Numbered from the stretch's first letter, positions 7,589-17,126 are shown. The stretch: DNA of 64,000 nt from Candidatus Pseudoruminococcus merdavium (GCA_904419745.1 CAJFSS010000016.1:1-64000); one strand, 5' to 3'. Made by a program: numbers and translations. The notes: generated by a model not told the origin, from the sequence alone.

Positions 7589-7960
7589 ATGGAAAAACTG
7601 TTTTGGGTCGGATTTGGAGGCGCATTGGGCGCAATCTTTCGCTATTTGTTGGGATTACTTCCTGTACGGGGAATTTTTCCATTTATAACACTTGGAATTA
7701 ATTTTGCGGGGGCTGTCCTAATTGGAGCCGTTGTCTGTATGTCGGACAATGCGGGGCTTTCTGAAAATGTACTGTTCTTTTTAAAAACAGGATTTTGCGG
7801 AGGATTTACCACGTTTTCAACCTTTTCTCTGGAAACGTTGGAACTTTTAGAAAGAGGAAGACCTGTTTACGCAATTTCCTATGTGTTTTGTAGTGTACTA
7901 TTTTGTGTTTTTGGTGTTTGGGCTGGGGAAAAAATTATTTCCCTGCTATTGTATCGGTAA
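7589..7960 (+). CDS. crcB: Fluoride ion channel FluC/CrcB
   Basis: 123 aa with four membrane helices. The N-terminal 'GFGGALGAIFRYLLG', the helix-2 'LGINFAGAVLIGA' with its conserved Asn, and 'KTGFCGGFTTFSTFSLETLELL' holding the Phe-box and the GGxTTFSTF sequence are all diagnostic. The protein exports fluoride as an antiparallel dimer. Many Firmicutes have two crcB genes side by side; here there is one, so a homodimer is expected. No fluoride riboswitch signature was recognised in the upstream 140 nt. Confidence 0.92.
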   Translation: MEKLFWVGFGGALGAIFRYLLGLLPVRGIFPFITLGINFAGAVLIGAVVCMSDNAGLSENVLFFLKTGFCGGFTTFSTFSLETLELLERGRPVYAISYVFCSVLFCVFGVWAGEKIISLLLYR

Positions 7961-8033
7961 ACAGGTTGCCATACGATATTGGTGGAAAAAGGGAGTTCCC
8001 TGGTAATTAGGCTATTGGAAAGGAGGGAATAAG

Positions 8034-10268
8034 ATGCAGACAGTTTTTACAGTAATACTCAATATGGCTGTAGCCGTTTTTTTGATGCAGCTTATACTGC
8101 TTGTCCTCCATTTTATTCCTTCGCGAATACTTCCGGCAAGAGTGCGTTATGCCCTGTGGAATTTGATCCCGCTGGCCGCCATTGCAGCGATTTGGGACAT
8201 GCCGCTGCTTGCTGGGGCATATTTGGATTTGGTATCCCAACTATGGGGCGTTATCCTGCTGGTCATACTGATGCTTCAGCTTTTTACCCTGTTTCGCAAG
8301 TATTTTCTGCTCAGAGGTTCCAGAAAAATTGAGAGCAGGATTTTTGAGATCTGCCTCCATGACTGTAAGGCGGAGCGCACAGCGGTCAAACTAGCACGCT
8401 CCAATGCCGTGGATACCCCGATTACCTGGGGGATTTTTTACAAAAGGATACTCCTTTCTGCTAATATTGACACGGAGGATACTTCATTGATGTATCATTT
8501 GTGTTGCCATGAACTCATCCATGCCAAACGTTCCGATAATTTGCGTAAGGTGATTTTTCGTCTGCTTCAGGGGATTTTTTGGTTTAATCCTTTGATGTGG
8601 ATTTGCTATCCAGTCTATCTTAGAGATATGGAAGATTCCTGTGATGAGGTGACATTGCGGATTTCTGAAAAGATAAAAAAAGAGGAATATCTTCATATGA
8701 TCGCGCTTGCGCAGCGTCCGTCAGAAGAAAAAGAGGAAGTCCAAGTCCATCTGCTTCCCCATGTCACACGCTATACTCCCAAGAGAATAAAAAATATACG
8801 TTCTGATGATTTACAGCACCGGCAACCGGTTTTGCTGACTATTTTTGCAGTGACAATCGTAGTAGCGGCAGGAATTGGCGGCTATTTTATACGCAGCCCG
8901 CTTTTACTTGTTGGTTCCAGAATCTCCTACAATGGGCAGGAGGGCAGAAATATTGCCAGGATGGATCAGTTTTGCGAAAGTGTACGGGAGGGTAAAGACG
9001 ACGCCATAGAGCTTGTTGTCAAAGAAGACGGGACAAAAACGAAGTACAACCTCATCTTCCAAAATGGCATTTTGCAATGCCGGATCCAGGAATCGTCTAA
9101 CAAACCGGTTCTCTACTCCTATTCCAGAATTACAAGAACGCAGCAGGACGGGATGGTTTACTACACCTTGATTTCTGATACCCAAAAACGGGAGCTTCTG
9201 GCGGCTCCGGATAAAAGCGCACAGGAATTGATCGAACAGAATCTGGAGATGTTTGAGCAAAAAATGAATGTAGTCCTTTCCAATAAGACGGGACAAATCA
9301 ACGTGACAAATTTGCAGACCATTTATGCGGGTTCCCTGGACAATCTTATCCGGGTATCATCCCAAGCCGCATATTTGTATAATTATGGGGTGGTACAGCA
9401 AAATAAAGTGACTATGCTCAAAAATAACGAAATAGAGAGTACCACCGCATCGGCGGGTGATCTCAGGCTGGTACAGGATGCAATGGAAGGGACTTTCGGC
9501 AGTTTAGGGACGTATCGCAGGGATTATGATGAAGAAGCTGCGAAATATATGTTTGAAGATCTGTTTGTCCTGTTAAAAACTGCTATGCAGGAGCAGTATC
9601 TGCAAAACACCAATATAACATTGCAGTCTGATCAGAAAGTCAACAATATTTCCTTTACCTTTAATGAAACCTTTGAGCAGCAGTGTGCGCGAACCCTTTT
9701 TGGGGAAGAAATTCCAGGTATCGACAATATCCGTCCGGAGGGGACGCTCCACACTTCGTTGGAAATCAAATTTGATTCCCAAGAAAAAATCCGGACGATC
9801 ACGCTGCGCCGGTACTGCGGGGAAAATGAAAATACCATGCACCTGCGGACTACTATCTATGATTTTTCCATGGTAGGGCAGGAGGTGGATTTGTACAAAC
9901 AGGTCAATCTTGAAAGTTTCAAACAGGCAAATATTTTACTTGAACAGATTGCGGAATTGTCCCCTGCATCCATATGGGCACAGGGTACGGTGGAGGGTAC
10001 GTCGCAAACCTATTTCTACTCGGATAGTCCGGAGAAGATCCTGCAATTTTCCCAACTTTTGTCCGATTTGGGACTGAGTATCCAGGGGGACGGTTCTGTA
10101 ACAGAGGGAACGTCCATTTTAACTGTGGATCTTGGCGAGATTACTCTATACCTTTCCCGTGACCAGAAACAGATCACTGTGGCGTCCGAGGAAAATCAGG
10201 CAACATTTTCCACTCAAATTGTTGCATACCGGTATATCTGCAATTGGCTGGTCCAAAATCTTCAATAG
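8034..10268 (+). CDS. BlaR1/MecR1-like M56 metallopeptidase, orphan sensor
   Basis: 744 aa, start behind AAAGGAGGG. The first 90 residues have three membrane helices; a cytosolic zinc peptidase domain follows with H169-E-L-I-H173 in 'CCHELIHAKRSDN' and a downstream 'EDSCDE' third-ligand segment, as in peptidase family M56. A further membrane helix (about 263-285) leads to a roughly 455-residue extracytoplasmic domain that I do not recognise; it is not a penicillin-binding sensor domain. The BlaI-type repressor normally encoded next to it is absent, so its substrate is unknown. The next gene, a membrane PH-domain protein, starts 18 nt later and is probably cotranslated. Confidence 0.8.
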   Translation: MQTVFTVILNMAVAVFLMQLILLVLHFIPSRILPARVRYALWNLIPLAAIAAIWDMPLLAGAYLDLVSQLWGVILLVILMLQLFTLFRKYFLLRGSRKIESRIFEICLHDCKAERTAVKLARSNAVDTPITWGIFYKRILLSANIDTEDTSLMYHLCCHELIHAKRSDNLRKVIFRLLQGIFWFNPLMWICYPVYLRDMEDSCDEVTLRISEKIKKEEYLHMIALAQRPSEEKEEVQVHLLPHVTRYTPKRIKNIRSDDLQHRQPVLLTIFAVTIVVAAGIGGYFIRSPLLLVGSRISYNGQEGRNIARMDQFCESVREGKDDAIELVVKEDGTKTKYNLIFQNGILQCRIQESSNKPVLYSYSRITRTQQDGMVYYTLISDTQKRELLAAPDKSAQELIEQNLEMFEQKMNVVLSNKTGQINVTNLQTIYAGSLDNLIRVSSQAAYLYNYGVVQQNKVTMLKNNEIESTTASAGDLRLVQDAMEGTFGSLGTYRRDYDEEAAKYMFEDLFVLLKTAMQEQYLQNTNITLQSDQKVNNISFTFNETFEQQCARTLFGEEIPGIDNIRPEGTLHTSLEIKFDSQEKIRTITLRRYCGENENTMHLRTTIYDFSMVGQEVDLYKQVNLESFKQANILLEQIAELSPASIWAQGTVEGTSQTYFYSDSPEKILQFSQLLSDLGLSIQGDGSVTEGTSILTVDLGEITLYLSRDQKQITVASEENQATFSTQIVAYRYICNWLVQNLQ

Positions 10269-10285
10269 AGGAAGGAGGCGCGGAG

Positions 10286-10840
10286 TTGAAATTCAGAGCA
10301 AAAATTGAAGGCTGGTGCTATATTCTGTTAGCAGTGATTGCCTTGGAGACGGTATATTTTGGGTATCGGGCAGTTTCCGGGGAGTCCTTGGGAGCTGGGC
10401 TGCTCTGCGCCGGATTTGCCTTGTTATTGCTGTTTTGGTTTATGCCCTATTGTTTTTTTACCTATTATCAATTGCGCGAGCGGGATTTATATCTTCATAT
10501 CGGTCTGTTACGCAAACTTTCTCTTCCCTATGAGTATATTCTCAGTGCAAAAAGAATCCGAGGAGGAATTTATGCGGTCAATCCGCTGAGTCTCTCCCGT
10601 TTTGAAATCCGCTATCGCCAGCAGGGGGGAGGGATTGGTGCGGTAATTGTAACGCCGGAACGTCCGGACACTTTTATCCGTGAATTGCTCAAGAAAAACC
10701 CCCATATTGATACGACAGATCTCCCGCCAACCCAACCGGGGGAAGGACTGGATCTTCCATTTCCCACTGTCGGTACGAAAAAATCCAAGAAAGCACCGGA
10801 AACAGCGTCCAGGTGCAAAAACCCAAAAGGCCAGGAATAG
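10286..10840 (+). CDS. Membrane PH-domain protein (YyaB-like)
   Basis: 184 aa from a TTG start at 10286, chosen because GGAAGGAGG lies 7 nt upstream; longer versions would overlap the peptidase gene with no ribosome site. Two membrane helices (about residues 8-28 and 34-58) precede a bacterial PH-like domain: 'YYQLRERDLYLHIGLLRKLSLPYEYILSAKRI' and 'LSRFEIRYRQQGG' fit the YyaB-like PH family. The C-terminus is a short hydrophilic Pro/Lys tail. Function unknown. Its position directly behind the M56 sensor suggests a shared envelope role, and a strong terminator closes the unit. Confidence 0.7.
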   Translation: MKFRAKIEGWCYILLAVIALETVYFGYRAVSGESLGAGLLCAGFALLLLFWFMPYCFFTYYQLRERDLYLHIGLLRKLSLPYEYILSAKRIRGGIYAVNPLSLSRFEIRYRQQGGGIGAVIVTPERPDTFIRELLKKNPHIDTTDLPPTQPGEGLDLPFPTVGTKKSKKAPETASRCKNPKGQE

Positions 10841-10850
10841 GTATTTAAGT

Positions 10851-10884
10851 TGCCGGCGGGAGTTCTCTCCCACCGGCACTTTTA
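10851..10884 (+). terminator. Rho-independent terminator
   Basis: TGCCGGCGGGAG (10851-10862), TTCT loop, CTCCCACCGGCA (10867-10878), then CTTTTATAT. Confidence 0.75.
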
Positions 10885-10935
10885 TATCAAATTTTTGCCC
10901 GAGACAGGAGGATTTGCCGAATACGGGGTTATCCC

Positions 10936-10964
10936 TTGACAAAGATAAGAAATCCAGATATTAT
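10936..10964 (+). promoter_or_regulatory. Sigma-A promoter upstream of the leader ORF and CNNM gene
   Basis: TTGACA (10936-10941), 17 nt, TATTAT (10959-10964). The following leader (10971-11080) holds two hairpins, CCAAGC/GCTTGG and CCGCTG/CAGCGG. Confidence 0.7.
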
Positions 10965-11080
10965 AAACTATGTCTATATACAATTTGAAATAGACAGATT
11001 AAAGGAATCCCAAGCAGAATAAGGATGTAGCTTGGGCGCCGCTGGATTCAGCGGTGTTCATTATTCGAAAGGAGATTATT

Positions 11081-11182
11081 ATGGATCCTGACAGTATCCC
11101 TCCGGGGGCTTGTACCCCACAAGCGGTTCATACCGCCCAACCTCTGGCATACAAGGTGCCACAGAAAGGGGGTAGGCCGTAA
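11081..11182 (+). CDS. 33-residue leader ORF before the CNNM transporter
   Basis: An ATG with AAAGGAG 7 nt upstream opens a 33-codon frame starting MDPDSIPPGACTPQAV and ending KVPQKGGRP. Its TAA touches the ATG of the next gene, whose ribosome site (AAAGGGGG) lies inside this frame. The DNA also forms two tight hairpins, GGGG/CCCC and GCGGT/ACCGC. It could be a translated coupling or attenuation leader, a stable small protein, or simply part of a structured RNA leader. No homolog is known to me. Confidence 0.45.
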   Translation: MDPDSIPPGACTPQAVHTAQPLAYKVPQKGGRP

Positions 11183-12544
11183 ATGGTGTACATTGTAATA
11201 CTAGTCCTGTTGATTTTGACAAACGCCCTGTTTGCTGCAAGTGAAATCGCCGTAATTTCTTTAAACGATGCTAAGATTGAGAAAATGGCGGAAGATGGCA
11301 ATAAAAAAGCCAAGACTATTCTAAAACTTGTGAAAAACCCGTCTAATTTCCTTGCAACCATTCAGATTGGCGTTACCCTGTCAGGCTTTTTCTCCTCGGC
11401 AATCGCTGCCGACAACTTTGCCGACAGCCTGGCTGGACTGTTTGTTGGAACCGGTATTTCCTATGCGACATTGCGGGCGATTGCCTTTGTTGTGATCACT
11501 TTGGCTTTGTCGTTTGTGACACTCGTTTTTGGCGAACTTGTCCCCAAAAGAATCGCAATGAAGAAATCAGAGCAGCTTTCCTTTGCAGTGTGCGGTCTTT
11601 TGTATGGCCTTTCTGTTATCTGCAAGCCGGTTGTTTTCATCCTCTCTAAGACTACAAATGGGGTTGCCCGCCTGTTTGGTGTGGGACCACAGGATGATAC
11701 CGACGAGGTGACGGAAGAGGAAATCCGTATGATGATTGACGTCGGCAAAGAAAAGGGCTCTATTGAGGAAATGGAAGGCGAGATGATTAACAACGTCTTC
11801 GAGTTTGACGATATCACAGTGGAAGAAGTAATGACCCATCGGACAGATGTCACGGCGGTTTCCACTACAGATACTCTGGAAGAAATTGTCGAACTTGCAC
11901 TGAGCGAAGGCTATTCCCGTCTGCCTGTCTATGAAGAGGACATCGACAACATTATTGGTATCCTCTATATCAAAGATCTGCTCAAGTTGGTTGGGAAAAC
12001 ACAAGTGTCCCCTTTCAGCGCAAGGGACTATATGCGACCGGCCTTCTACATTCCGGAATCCAATAAATGTAACGACCTGTTTAAGGAAATGACAGCGCGT
12101 AAAATACAGATGGCAATTGTGGTAGATGAATATGGCGGGACTTCCGGCATTGTCACCATGGAAGACCTGCTTGAGTCCATTGTGGGTGAAATCCAGGATG
12201 AATTTGATAATGAAGATGAAGAGATTTCCCAGATTGGTGAACATGCCTTCCTGATTGATGGCGCAACCAATATTGAGGATGTCAATGAGGCGTTGGATAT
12301 TTCCATTCCGGAAAGCGAGGATTATGATTCCCTGGGAGGATATATTCTCAGTGTCATTGGCCGTATTCCAACGGGGAATGACCACGCCGTTATAAATGTG
12401 GACGACGTCACCTTTACGATTTTGACAGTGGAAGAACGGCGAATTGCAAAAGTTAAAGCGGTTAAGTCGGTTACAAAAGTGCCTGTGCATGTAGAACAGG
12501 CAGAAAAAGAAGAAAAGTCCGAAAAGCAGCATGTAGAAGAATAG
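11183..12544 (+). CDS. CNNM/CorC-type hemolysin-family transporter
   Basis: 453 aa. Residues 1-175 form the CNNM (DUF21) membrane domain, opening 'VILVLLILTNALFAASEIAVISLND' with 'ATIQIGVTLSGFFSSAIAAD' and 'FGELVPKRIAMKKSEQ'. A pair of CBS domains follows (about 205-330; 'VMTHRTDVTAVS', 'VVDEYGGTSGIVTMEDLLE'), then the CorC/HlyC C-terminal domain (about 345-430) and a Lys/Glu-rich tail. The family exports Mg2+ or related divalent cations, gated by nucleotide binding to the CBS pair. The start ATG abuts the leader ORF stop, indicating translational coupling. A strong terminator follows. Confidence 0.88.
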   Translation: MVYIVILVLLILTNALFAASEIAVISLNDAKIEKMAEDGNKKAKTILKLVKNPSNFLATIQIGVTLSGFFSSAIAADNFADSLAGLFVGTGISYATLRAIAFVVITLALSFVTLVFGELVPKRIAMKKSEQLSFAVCGLLYGLSVICKPVVFILSKTTNGVARLFGVGPQDDTDEVTEEEIRMMIDVGKEKGSIEEMEGEMINNVFEFDDITVEEVMTHRTDVTAVSTTDTLEEIVELALSEGYSRLPVYEEDIDNIIGILYIKDLLKLVGKTQVSPFSARDYMRPAFYIPESNKCNDLFKEMTARKIQMAIVVDEYGGTSGIVTMEDLLESIVGEIQDEFDNEDEEISQIGEHAFLIDGATNIEDVNEALDISIPESEDYDSLGGYILSVIGRIPTGNDHAVINVDDVTFTILTVEERRIAKVKAVKSVTKVPVHVEQAEKEEKSEKQHVEE

Positions 12545-12566
12545 CCGCAATTATAAAAGAAGACTA

Positions 12567-12600
12567 CCCCCGCATGGAACTCATGCGGGGGCTTTGTTTG
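12567..12600 (+). terminator. Rho-independent terminator
   Basis: CCCCCGCATG (12567-12576), 5-nt loop, CATGCGGGGG (12582-12591), then CTTTGTTTG. Confidence 0.8.
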
Positions 12601-12773
12601 GAAAAAAGACGGAATTCTTCTTGGCAGTAGCCAAAATTTTAACGGATGGATATTTACTTTGAAAGGCAAAGGTGATAGAATCTTACTATAGACTAATTTG
12701 GAGAGGTGTGGTGCGCGCTTCTCTAAATTTGTGTGTTTTAAGCGATGTAAAACAAAAAAGGAGGCAAATTCCT

Positions 12774-15700
12774 ATGGCAAGAAAAATGAAGACCATGGAC
12801 GGCAACAATGCTGCCGCTCACGTGGCCTACGCATTTACCGATCTTGCTGCTATTTATCCGATTACCCCGTCCTCTGTTATGGCGGAAGTATCCGATAAAT
12901 GGGCTGCAGACGGCAGAAAGAACATTTTCGGCCAGACAGTAAAAATTGTTGAGATGCAGTCTGAGGCAGGCGCAGCAGGTGCCGTTCACGGTTCCCTTTC
13001 CGCTGGTGCTCTCACCACAACCTTCACTGCTTCTCAGGGTCTTCTTCTGATGATCCCGAATATGTATAAAATGGCTGGTGAGCTCCTTCCGGGCGTCATC
13101 CATGTCTCTGCACGTGCTCTGGCTAGCCATGCTCTTTCTATCTTTGGCGATCACTCCGACGTTTATGCATGCCGTCAGACCGGTTATGCAATGCTCTGCT
13201 CCGGTTCTGTTCAGGAAGTTATGGATCTCGGTGCAGTTGCTCATCTTGCAGCAATCAAAGGCAGAGTTCCGTTCCTCCACTTCTTTGATGGTTTCCGTAC
13301 CTCTCATGAGATTCAGAAGATTGAGATGTGGGACTATGAAGATCTCAAAGAGATGGTTGATATGGACGCTGTGAATGCGTTCAGAAGAAGAGCGCTCAAT
13401 CCGGAGCATCCAGTTCTTCACGGTACCGCTCAGAACCCGGATATCTTCTTCCAGGCTCGTGAGGCTTCCAACCCATACTACCTGGCAGTTCCTGAAATTG
13501 TCGAGGAGTATATGAACAAAGTCAACGAGAAGATCGGCACCAACTACAAACTCTTCAATTACTATGGTGCTGAGGACGCAGAGCACATCATCGTCGCTAT
13601 GGGCTCTGTGGATGATACTATCGAAGAGACCATCGATTACCTCAACGCAAGAGGTTCCAAAGTCGGTCTTGTCAAAGTCAGACTGTATCGTCCGTTCTCT
13701 GCAAAACACCTCATCGACGCTATCCCCGATTCCGTCAAGACCATCAGTGTTCTCGACAGAACCAAAGAGCCGGGCGCCCTTGGCGAACCTCTCTATCTGG
13801 ATGTCGTTGCTGCACTTCGGGATTCCAAATTCCACAACATCCCGGTTTACTCCGGCCGTTACGGACTTGGTTCCAAGAACACCATCCCGGCAGACATCAT
13901 TGCTGTTTACAAGAATGCCGAGACCGGTGCAAAAGAGAAATTCACCCTCAGCATCGTGGACGATGTCACCAACCTCTCCCTCCCGGTAGAAGAAAACCCG
14001 AACACCTCTCCGGAAGGTACCACCAACTGTAAATTCTGGGGTCTTGGCTCTGACGGTACCGTCGGTGCAAACAAGAACTCCATCAAAATTATTGGTGACC
14101 ATACTGACATGTATGCACAGGCATACTTCTCCTACGACTCCAAGAAGTCGGGCGGTATTACGGTTTCTCACCTGAGATTCGGTCATACCCCGATCAAATC
14201 CACCTACCTTATTGACAAGGCAGATTTCGTCGCTTGCCACAACCCGTCCTATATCGACAAATACGATATGGTTCAGGAAGTTGTCGACGGCGGTTCCTTC
14301 CTCCTCAACTGCGGCTGGAACATGGATGAGATCAACAAGCACTTCCCGGCTCGCGTGAAGAATTACATCGCCAACCACAACATCCACCTCTACACCATCG
14401 ACGGTGTCGATATCGCCCGTGATATCGGACTGGGTGGACGTATCAACACCATCCTCCAGGCTGCTTTCTTTAAGATTGCAAAAGTTATCCCGGTTGAGGA
14501 TGCTGTGAAATACATGAAAGACGCTGCTACCGCTTCTTACTCCAAGAAGGGTGATAAAGTCGTTGCCATGAACCATCAGGCAATCGAGCGTGGCGTTCAG
14601 GAAGTCAAAGAGATCGAGATCCCGGCTGACTGGGCTACTGCAACAGAGGATGTTCAGCACAATCCTGCAACCGGAAACAGAAAAGACCTCGTTGACTTTG
14701 TCAATAACATCCAGACCCCAGTCAATGCACAGAAGGGTGACAGCCTGCCTGTTTCCACTTTTGTCGGCATGGCTGACGGTACTTTCCCGCAGGGCTCCTC
14801 TGCTTACGAGAAACGCGGCATCGCTGTCGACGTCCCGACTTGGAATCCTGCAAACTGCATCCAGTGTAACTTCTGCTCTCTCGTCTGCCCCCATGCTGTT
14901 ATCCGTCCGGTTGTTATGACCGAGGAAGAGGCTGCAAAAGCACCAGCTCAGATGAAGATGGTCGATATGACCGGTATGCCTGGTTACAAGTTTGCAATGA
15001 CCGTTTCCGTCCTCGACTGCACCGGATGTGGTTCTTGTGCAAATGTCTGCCCGGGCAAGAAGGGCGAGAAAGCTCTTACCATGCAGAAACTCGACACTCA
15101 GCTTGAACAGCAGAATGTCTTTGCTTATGGCTATGATCTGCCTGAAAAACCGGAAGTCGCTGAGAAATTTAAGGAGACTACCGTTAAGGGCAGCCAGTTC
15201 AAACAGCCGCTGCTCGAGTTCTCTGGCGCATGCGCAGGCTGCGGCGAGACCCCGTATGCAAAACTTGTTACCCAGCTCTATGGCGACAGAATGTACATTG
15301 CAAATGCAACTGGATGTTCTTCCATCTGGGGCGGTTCTGCTCCTTCCACTCCGTATACTGTCAACAAGAAGGGCTTTGGCCCGGCTTGGGGCAACTCCCT
15401 GTTCGAGGATAACGCGGAGTTTGGCTATGGTATCTACCTTGCACAGGCAACTCTGAGAAATCAGCTGATTGCAAAGGTTGAGGAACTTGCAAAAGTTACT
15501 ACCTCTGAATCCAAGAAAGCTGCTTGCGAAGAGTACCTCTCCACTGTCAATGAGGGCAAGGCAAACCAGGTTGCTACTGAGAAACTGATTGCGGAACTTG
15601 AAAAAGATCCGGATTGCAGCTTCTCCAAAGAGATTCTCAAAGATAAAGACTTCCTCGCTAAGAAATCTGTCTGGATCTTCGGCGGCGACGGATGGGCATA

Positions 15701-16322
15701 TGATATCGGATTCGGCGGCCTTGACCATGTTATCGCTTCCGGTGAAGACGTCAACATTCTTGTCTTTGATACGGAGGTTTACTCCAACACTGGCGGTCAG
15801 TCTTCCAAGGCTACCCCGACCGGCGCAATCGCTCAGTTTGCTGCAAACGGTAAGGAAGTCAAGAAGAAAGATCTTGCTGCCATTGCTATGAGCTATGGTT
15901 ATGTCTATGTTGCTCAGGTTGCTATGGGCGCTGATTACAATCAGTGCGTCAAGGCAATCACAGAGGCAGAGAGCTATCATGGTCCTTCCATCGTCATCGC
16001 TTACGCTCCGTGTATCAACCATGGTATCCGCGGCGGTATGACCCTGGCTCAGACCGAGATCAAGAACGCTGTTGCCGCTGGTTACTGGCATACCTTCCGC
16101 TTCGACCCGCGTCTGCAGGCCGCTGGCAAGAATCCGTTCCAGCTTGACAGCAAAGCTCCGACTGCAAACTATGAAGACTTCATCAAAAATGAGGTCCGTT
16201 ACAGCTCTCTCCAGAAATTCTATCCGGATAGAGCACATGTCCTCTTTGATAAAGCTGCCGATACGGCAAAAGAGAAATATGAGCACCTGCTCAAACTCTC
16301 CAAGCTGTATGATGTGGAGTAA
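12774..16322 (+). CDS. nifJ: Pyruvate:ferredoxin (flavodoxin) oxidoreductase
   Basis: 1182 aa single-chain PFOR, usual length. The ATG at 12774 follows GGAGG by 7 nt and gives the family start MARKMKTMDGNNAAAH; the longer frame upstream lacks a ribosome site. Domains in order: TPP pyrimidine domain (to about 250), transketolase-C-like domain, gamma domain, EKR segment, two [4Fe-4S] clusters (CIQCNFCSLVCP near 694 and CTGCGSCANVCP near 748), the proximal-cluster motif CAGCGE near 820, and the TPP diphosphate site with GDGWAYDIGFGG near 969 and TEVYSNTGGQ. It oxidises pyruvate to acetyl-CoA, CO2 and reduced ferredoxin. Codon choice is strongly biased (GGC, ATC, AAC, CTC), marking high expression. 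Confidence 0.97.
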   Translation: MARKMKTMDGNNAAAHVAYAFTDLAAIYPITPSSVMAEVSDKWAADGRKNIFGQTVKIVEMQSEAGAAGAVHGSLSAGALTTTFTASQGLLLMIPNMYKMAGELLPGVIHVSARALASHALSIFGDHSDVYACRQTGYAMLCSGSVQEVMDLGAVAHLAAIKGRVPFLHFFDGFRTSHEIQKIEMWDYEDLKEMVDMDAVNAFRRRALNPEHPVLHGTAQNPDIFFQAREASNPYYLAVPEIVEEYMNKVNEKIGTNYKLFNYYGAEDAEHIIVAMGSVDDTIEETIDYLNARGSKVGLVKVRLYRPFSAKHLIDAIPDSVKTISVLDRTKEPGALGEPLYLDVVAALRDSKFHNIPVYSGRYGLGSKNTIPADIIAVYKNAETGAKEKFTLSIVDDVTNLSLPVEENPNTSPEGTTNCKFWGLGSDGTVGANKNSIKIIGDHTDMYAQAYFSYDSKKSGGITVSHLRFGHTPIKSTYLIDKADFVACHNPSYIDKYDMVQEVVDGGSFLLNCGWNMDEINKHFPARVKNYIANHNIHLYTIDGVDIARDIGLGGRINTILQAAFFKIAKVIPVEDAVKYMKDAATASYSKKGDKVVAMNHQAIERGVQEVKEIEIPADWATATEDVQHNPATGNRKDLVDFVNNIQTPVNAQKGDSLPVSTFVGMADGTFPQGSSAYEKRGIAVDVPTWNPANCIQCNFCSLVCPHAVIRPVVMTEEEAAKAPAQMKMVDMTGMPGYKFAMTVSVLDCTGCGSCANVCPGKKGEKALTMQKLDTQLEQQNVFAYGYDLPEKPEVAEKFKETTVKGSQFKQPLLEFSGACAGCGETPYAKLVTQLYGDRMYIANATGCSSIWGGSAPSTPYTVNKKGFGPAWGNSLFEDNAEFGYGIYLAQATLRNQLIAKVEELAKVTTSESKKAACEEYLSTVNEGKANQVATEKLIAELEKDPDCSFSKEILKDKDFLAKKSVWIFGGDGWAYDIGFGGLDHVIASGEDVNILVFDTEVYSNTGGQSSKATPTGAIAQFAANGKEVKKKDLAAIAMSYGYVYVAQVAMGADYNQCVKAITEAESYHGPSIVIAYAPCINHGIRGGMTLAQTEIKNAVAAGYWHTFRFDPRLQAAGKNPFQLDSKAPTANYEDFIKNEVRYSSLQKFYPDRAHVLFDKAADTAKEKYEHLLKLSKLYDVE

Positions 16323-16348
16323 TCAGAGAACAGTCGCGTAGATGTTCA

Positions 16349-16385
16349 AATCCCCGGTGTGCAAAAACACACCGGGGATTTTTTG
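16349..16385 (+). terminator. Rho-independent terminator of nifJ
   Basis: AATCCCCGGTGTG (16349-16361), short A-rich loop, CACACCGGGGATT (16368-16380), then a T-tract. Confidence 0.85.
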
Positions 16386-16532
16386 TATTTGTCCGTTTTG
16401 TAAAAAATATAGCAGGTGAAAAGCAAGCCATGCTATAATACCCGCCCGAATGATCCGACGAGTCAGGGCGGCGGAATCGCTATGATAAAAGGGGGCCGTC
16501 ACAGGCATATATCTTGTCAGCTTTGAAAGATT

Positions 16533-17126
16533 TTATATATTCCCACTGGAATCCCCTTTGAATTTTTTGCGTACATATAAGTGCTCCACTCTTTTGAGAT
16601 AGGATTGCCCGTTGAAATCTAATTCAATAATATATGGCATCCAGTCGATGATGCGCAAAAAGGAATCACATTGAAAAGCAGGATCAAAATAGTTCAAGAT
16701 ACTGCTTAAAGCGGTTCCGTGTGTACCAATTATTACGGTTTTTCCTTCATTGCTTTTCAGGATATCCATCAGAGCGGCAACATTTCTGGTTTGTACCATG
16801 CGAATGGATTCTCCACCGTCTTCATGATAGTCTTTGTTCTTCCACCTTTTTTGAAACATTTTATGATGATTCCCACCATGACCGCTCTCCCGTTCTCTCA
16901 GCCGCTCGTCCACCAAAATATCTTTCCCAAAGAATTCGGCGGTAGATGCTATCGTCTGAATACTTCTTGTGTATGGGCTACAGTAAATCCGATCGATAGG
17001 ATGCATTTGAAAGAAATCTAGTACCCTTTGGGTATCTTCTATCCCTTCATCCGTCAGAGGTCTTGTTTTGTCATCAGCCCAAGAGAATACAGGTTGTGCA
17101 TGCCGTACAAAAAATACTCTGGTCAT
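16533..17126 (-). CDS. Histidine phosphatase family protein
   Basis: 197 aa. The catalytic RHG-type motif is at the N-terminus: VRHAQP with Arg8-His9. The second conserved Arg is in 'YCSPYTRSIQTIAST', the acid is in 'LRERESG', and the second catalytic His is in 'VIIGTHGTALSSIL'. This is the phosphoglycerate mutase-like superfamily, most similar to broad-specificity or sugar-phosphate phosphatases. The substrate is not predictable. The start follows GGGAGGAG. It is monocistronic on the minus strand between nifJ and the binding-protein gene. Confidence 0.88.
   Translation of the reverse strand: MTRVFFVRHAQPVFSWADDKTRPLTDEGIEDTQRVLDFFQMHPIDRIYCSPYTRSIQTIASTAEFFGKDILVDERLRERESGHGGNHHKMFQKRWKNKDYHEDGGESIRMVQTRNVAALMDILKSNEGKTVIIGTHGTALSSILNYFDPAFQCDSFLRIIDWMPYIIELDFNGQSYLKRVEHLYVRKKFKGDSSGNI

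Noticed and set aside
11567..12550. 327-codon frame opposite the CNNM gene
   Set aside because: Same kind of shadow: rich in Phe, His and Cys, no start signal, fully inside a well-supported gene.
12738..16286. A 1182-codon open frame on the strand opposite nifJ
   Set aside because: It is an antisense shadow. nifJ has strong biased codon use that leaves the opposite frame free of stops; there is no ribosome site, and the translation has no recognisable domain.
16386..16532. Possible small RNA with TATAAT at 16434-16439 and a CCCGCCC/GGGCGG stem
   Set aside because: No supporting -35, no clear terminator and no recognised class; not enough to call.
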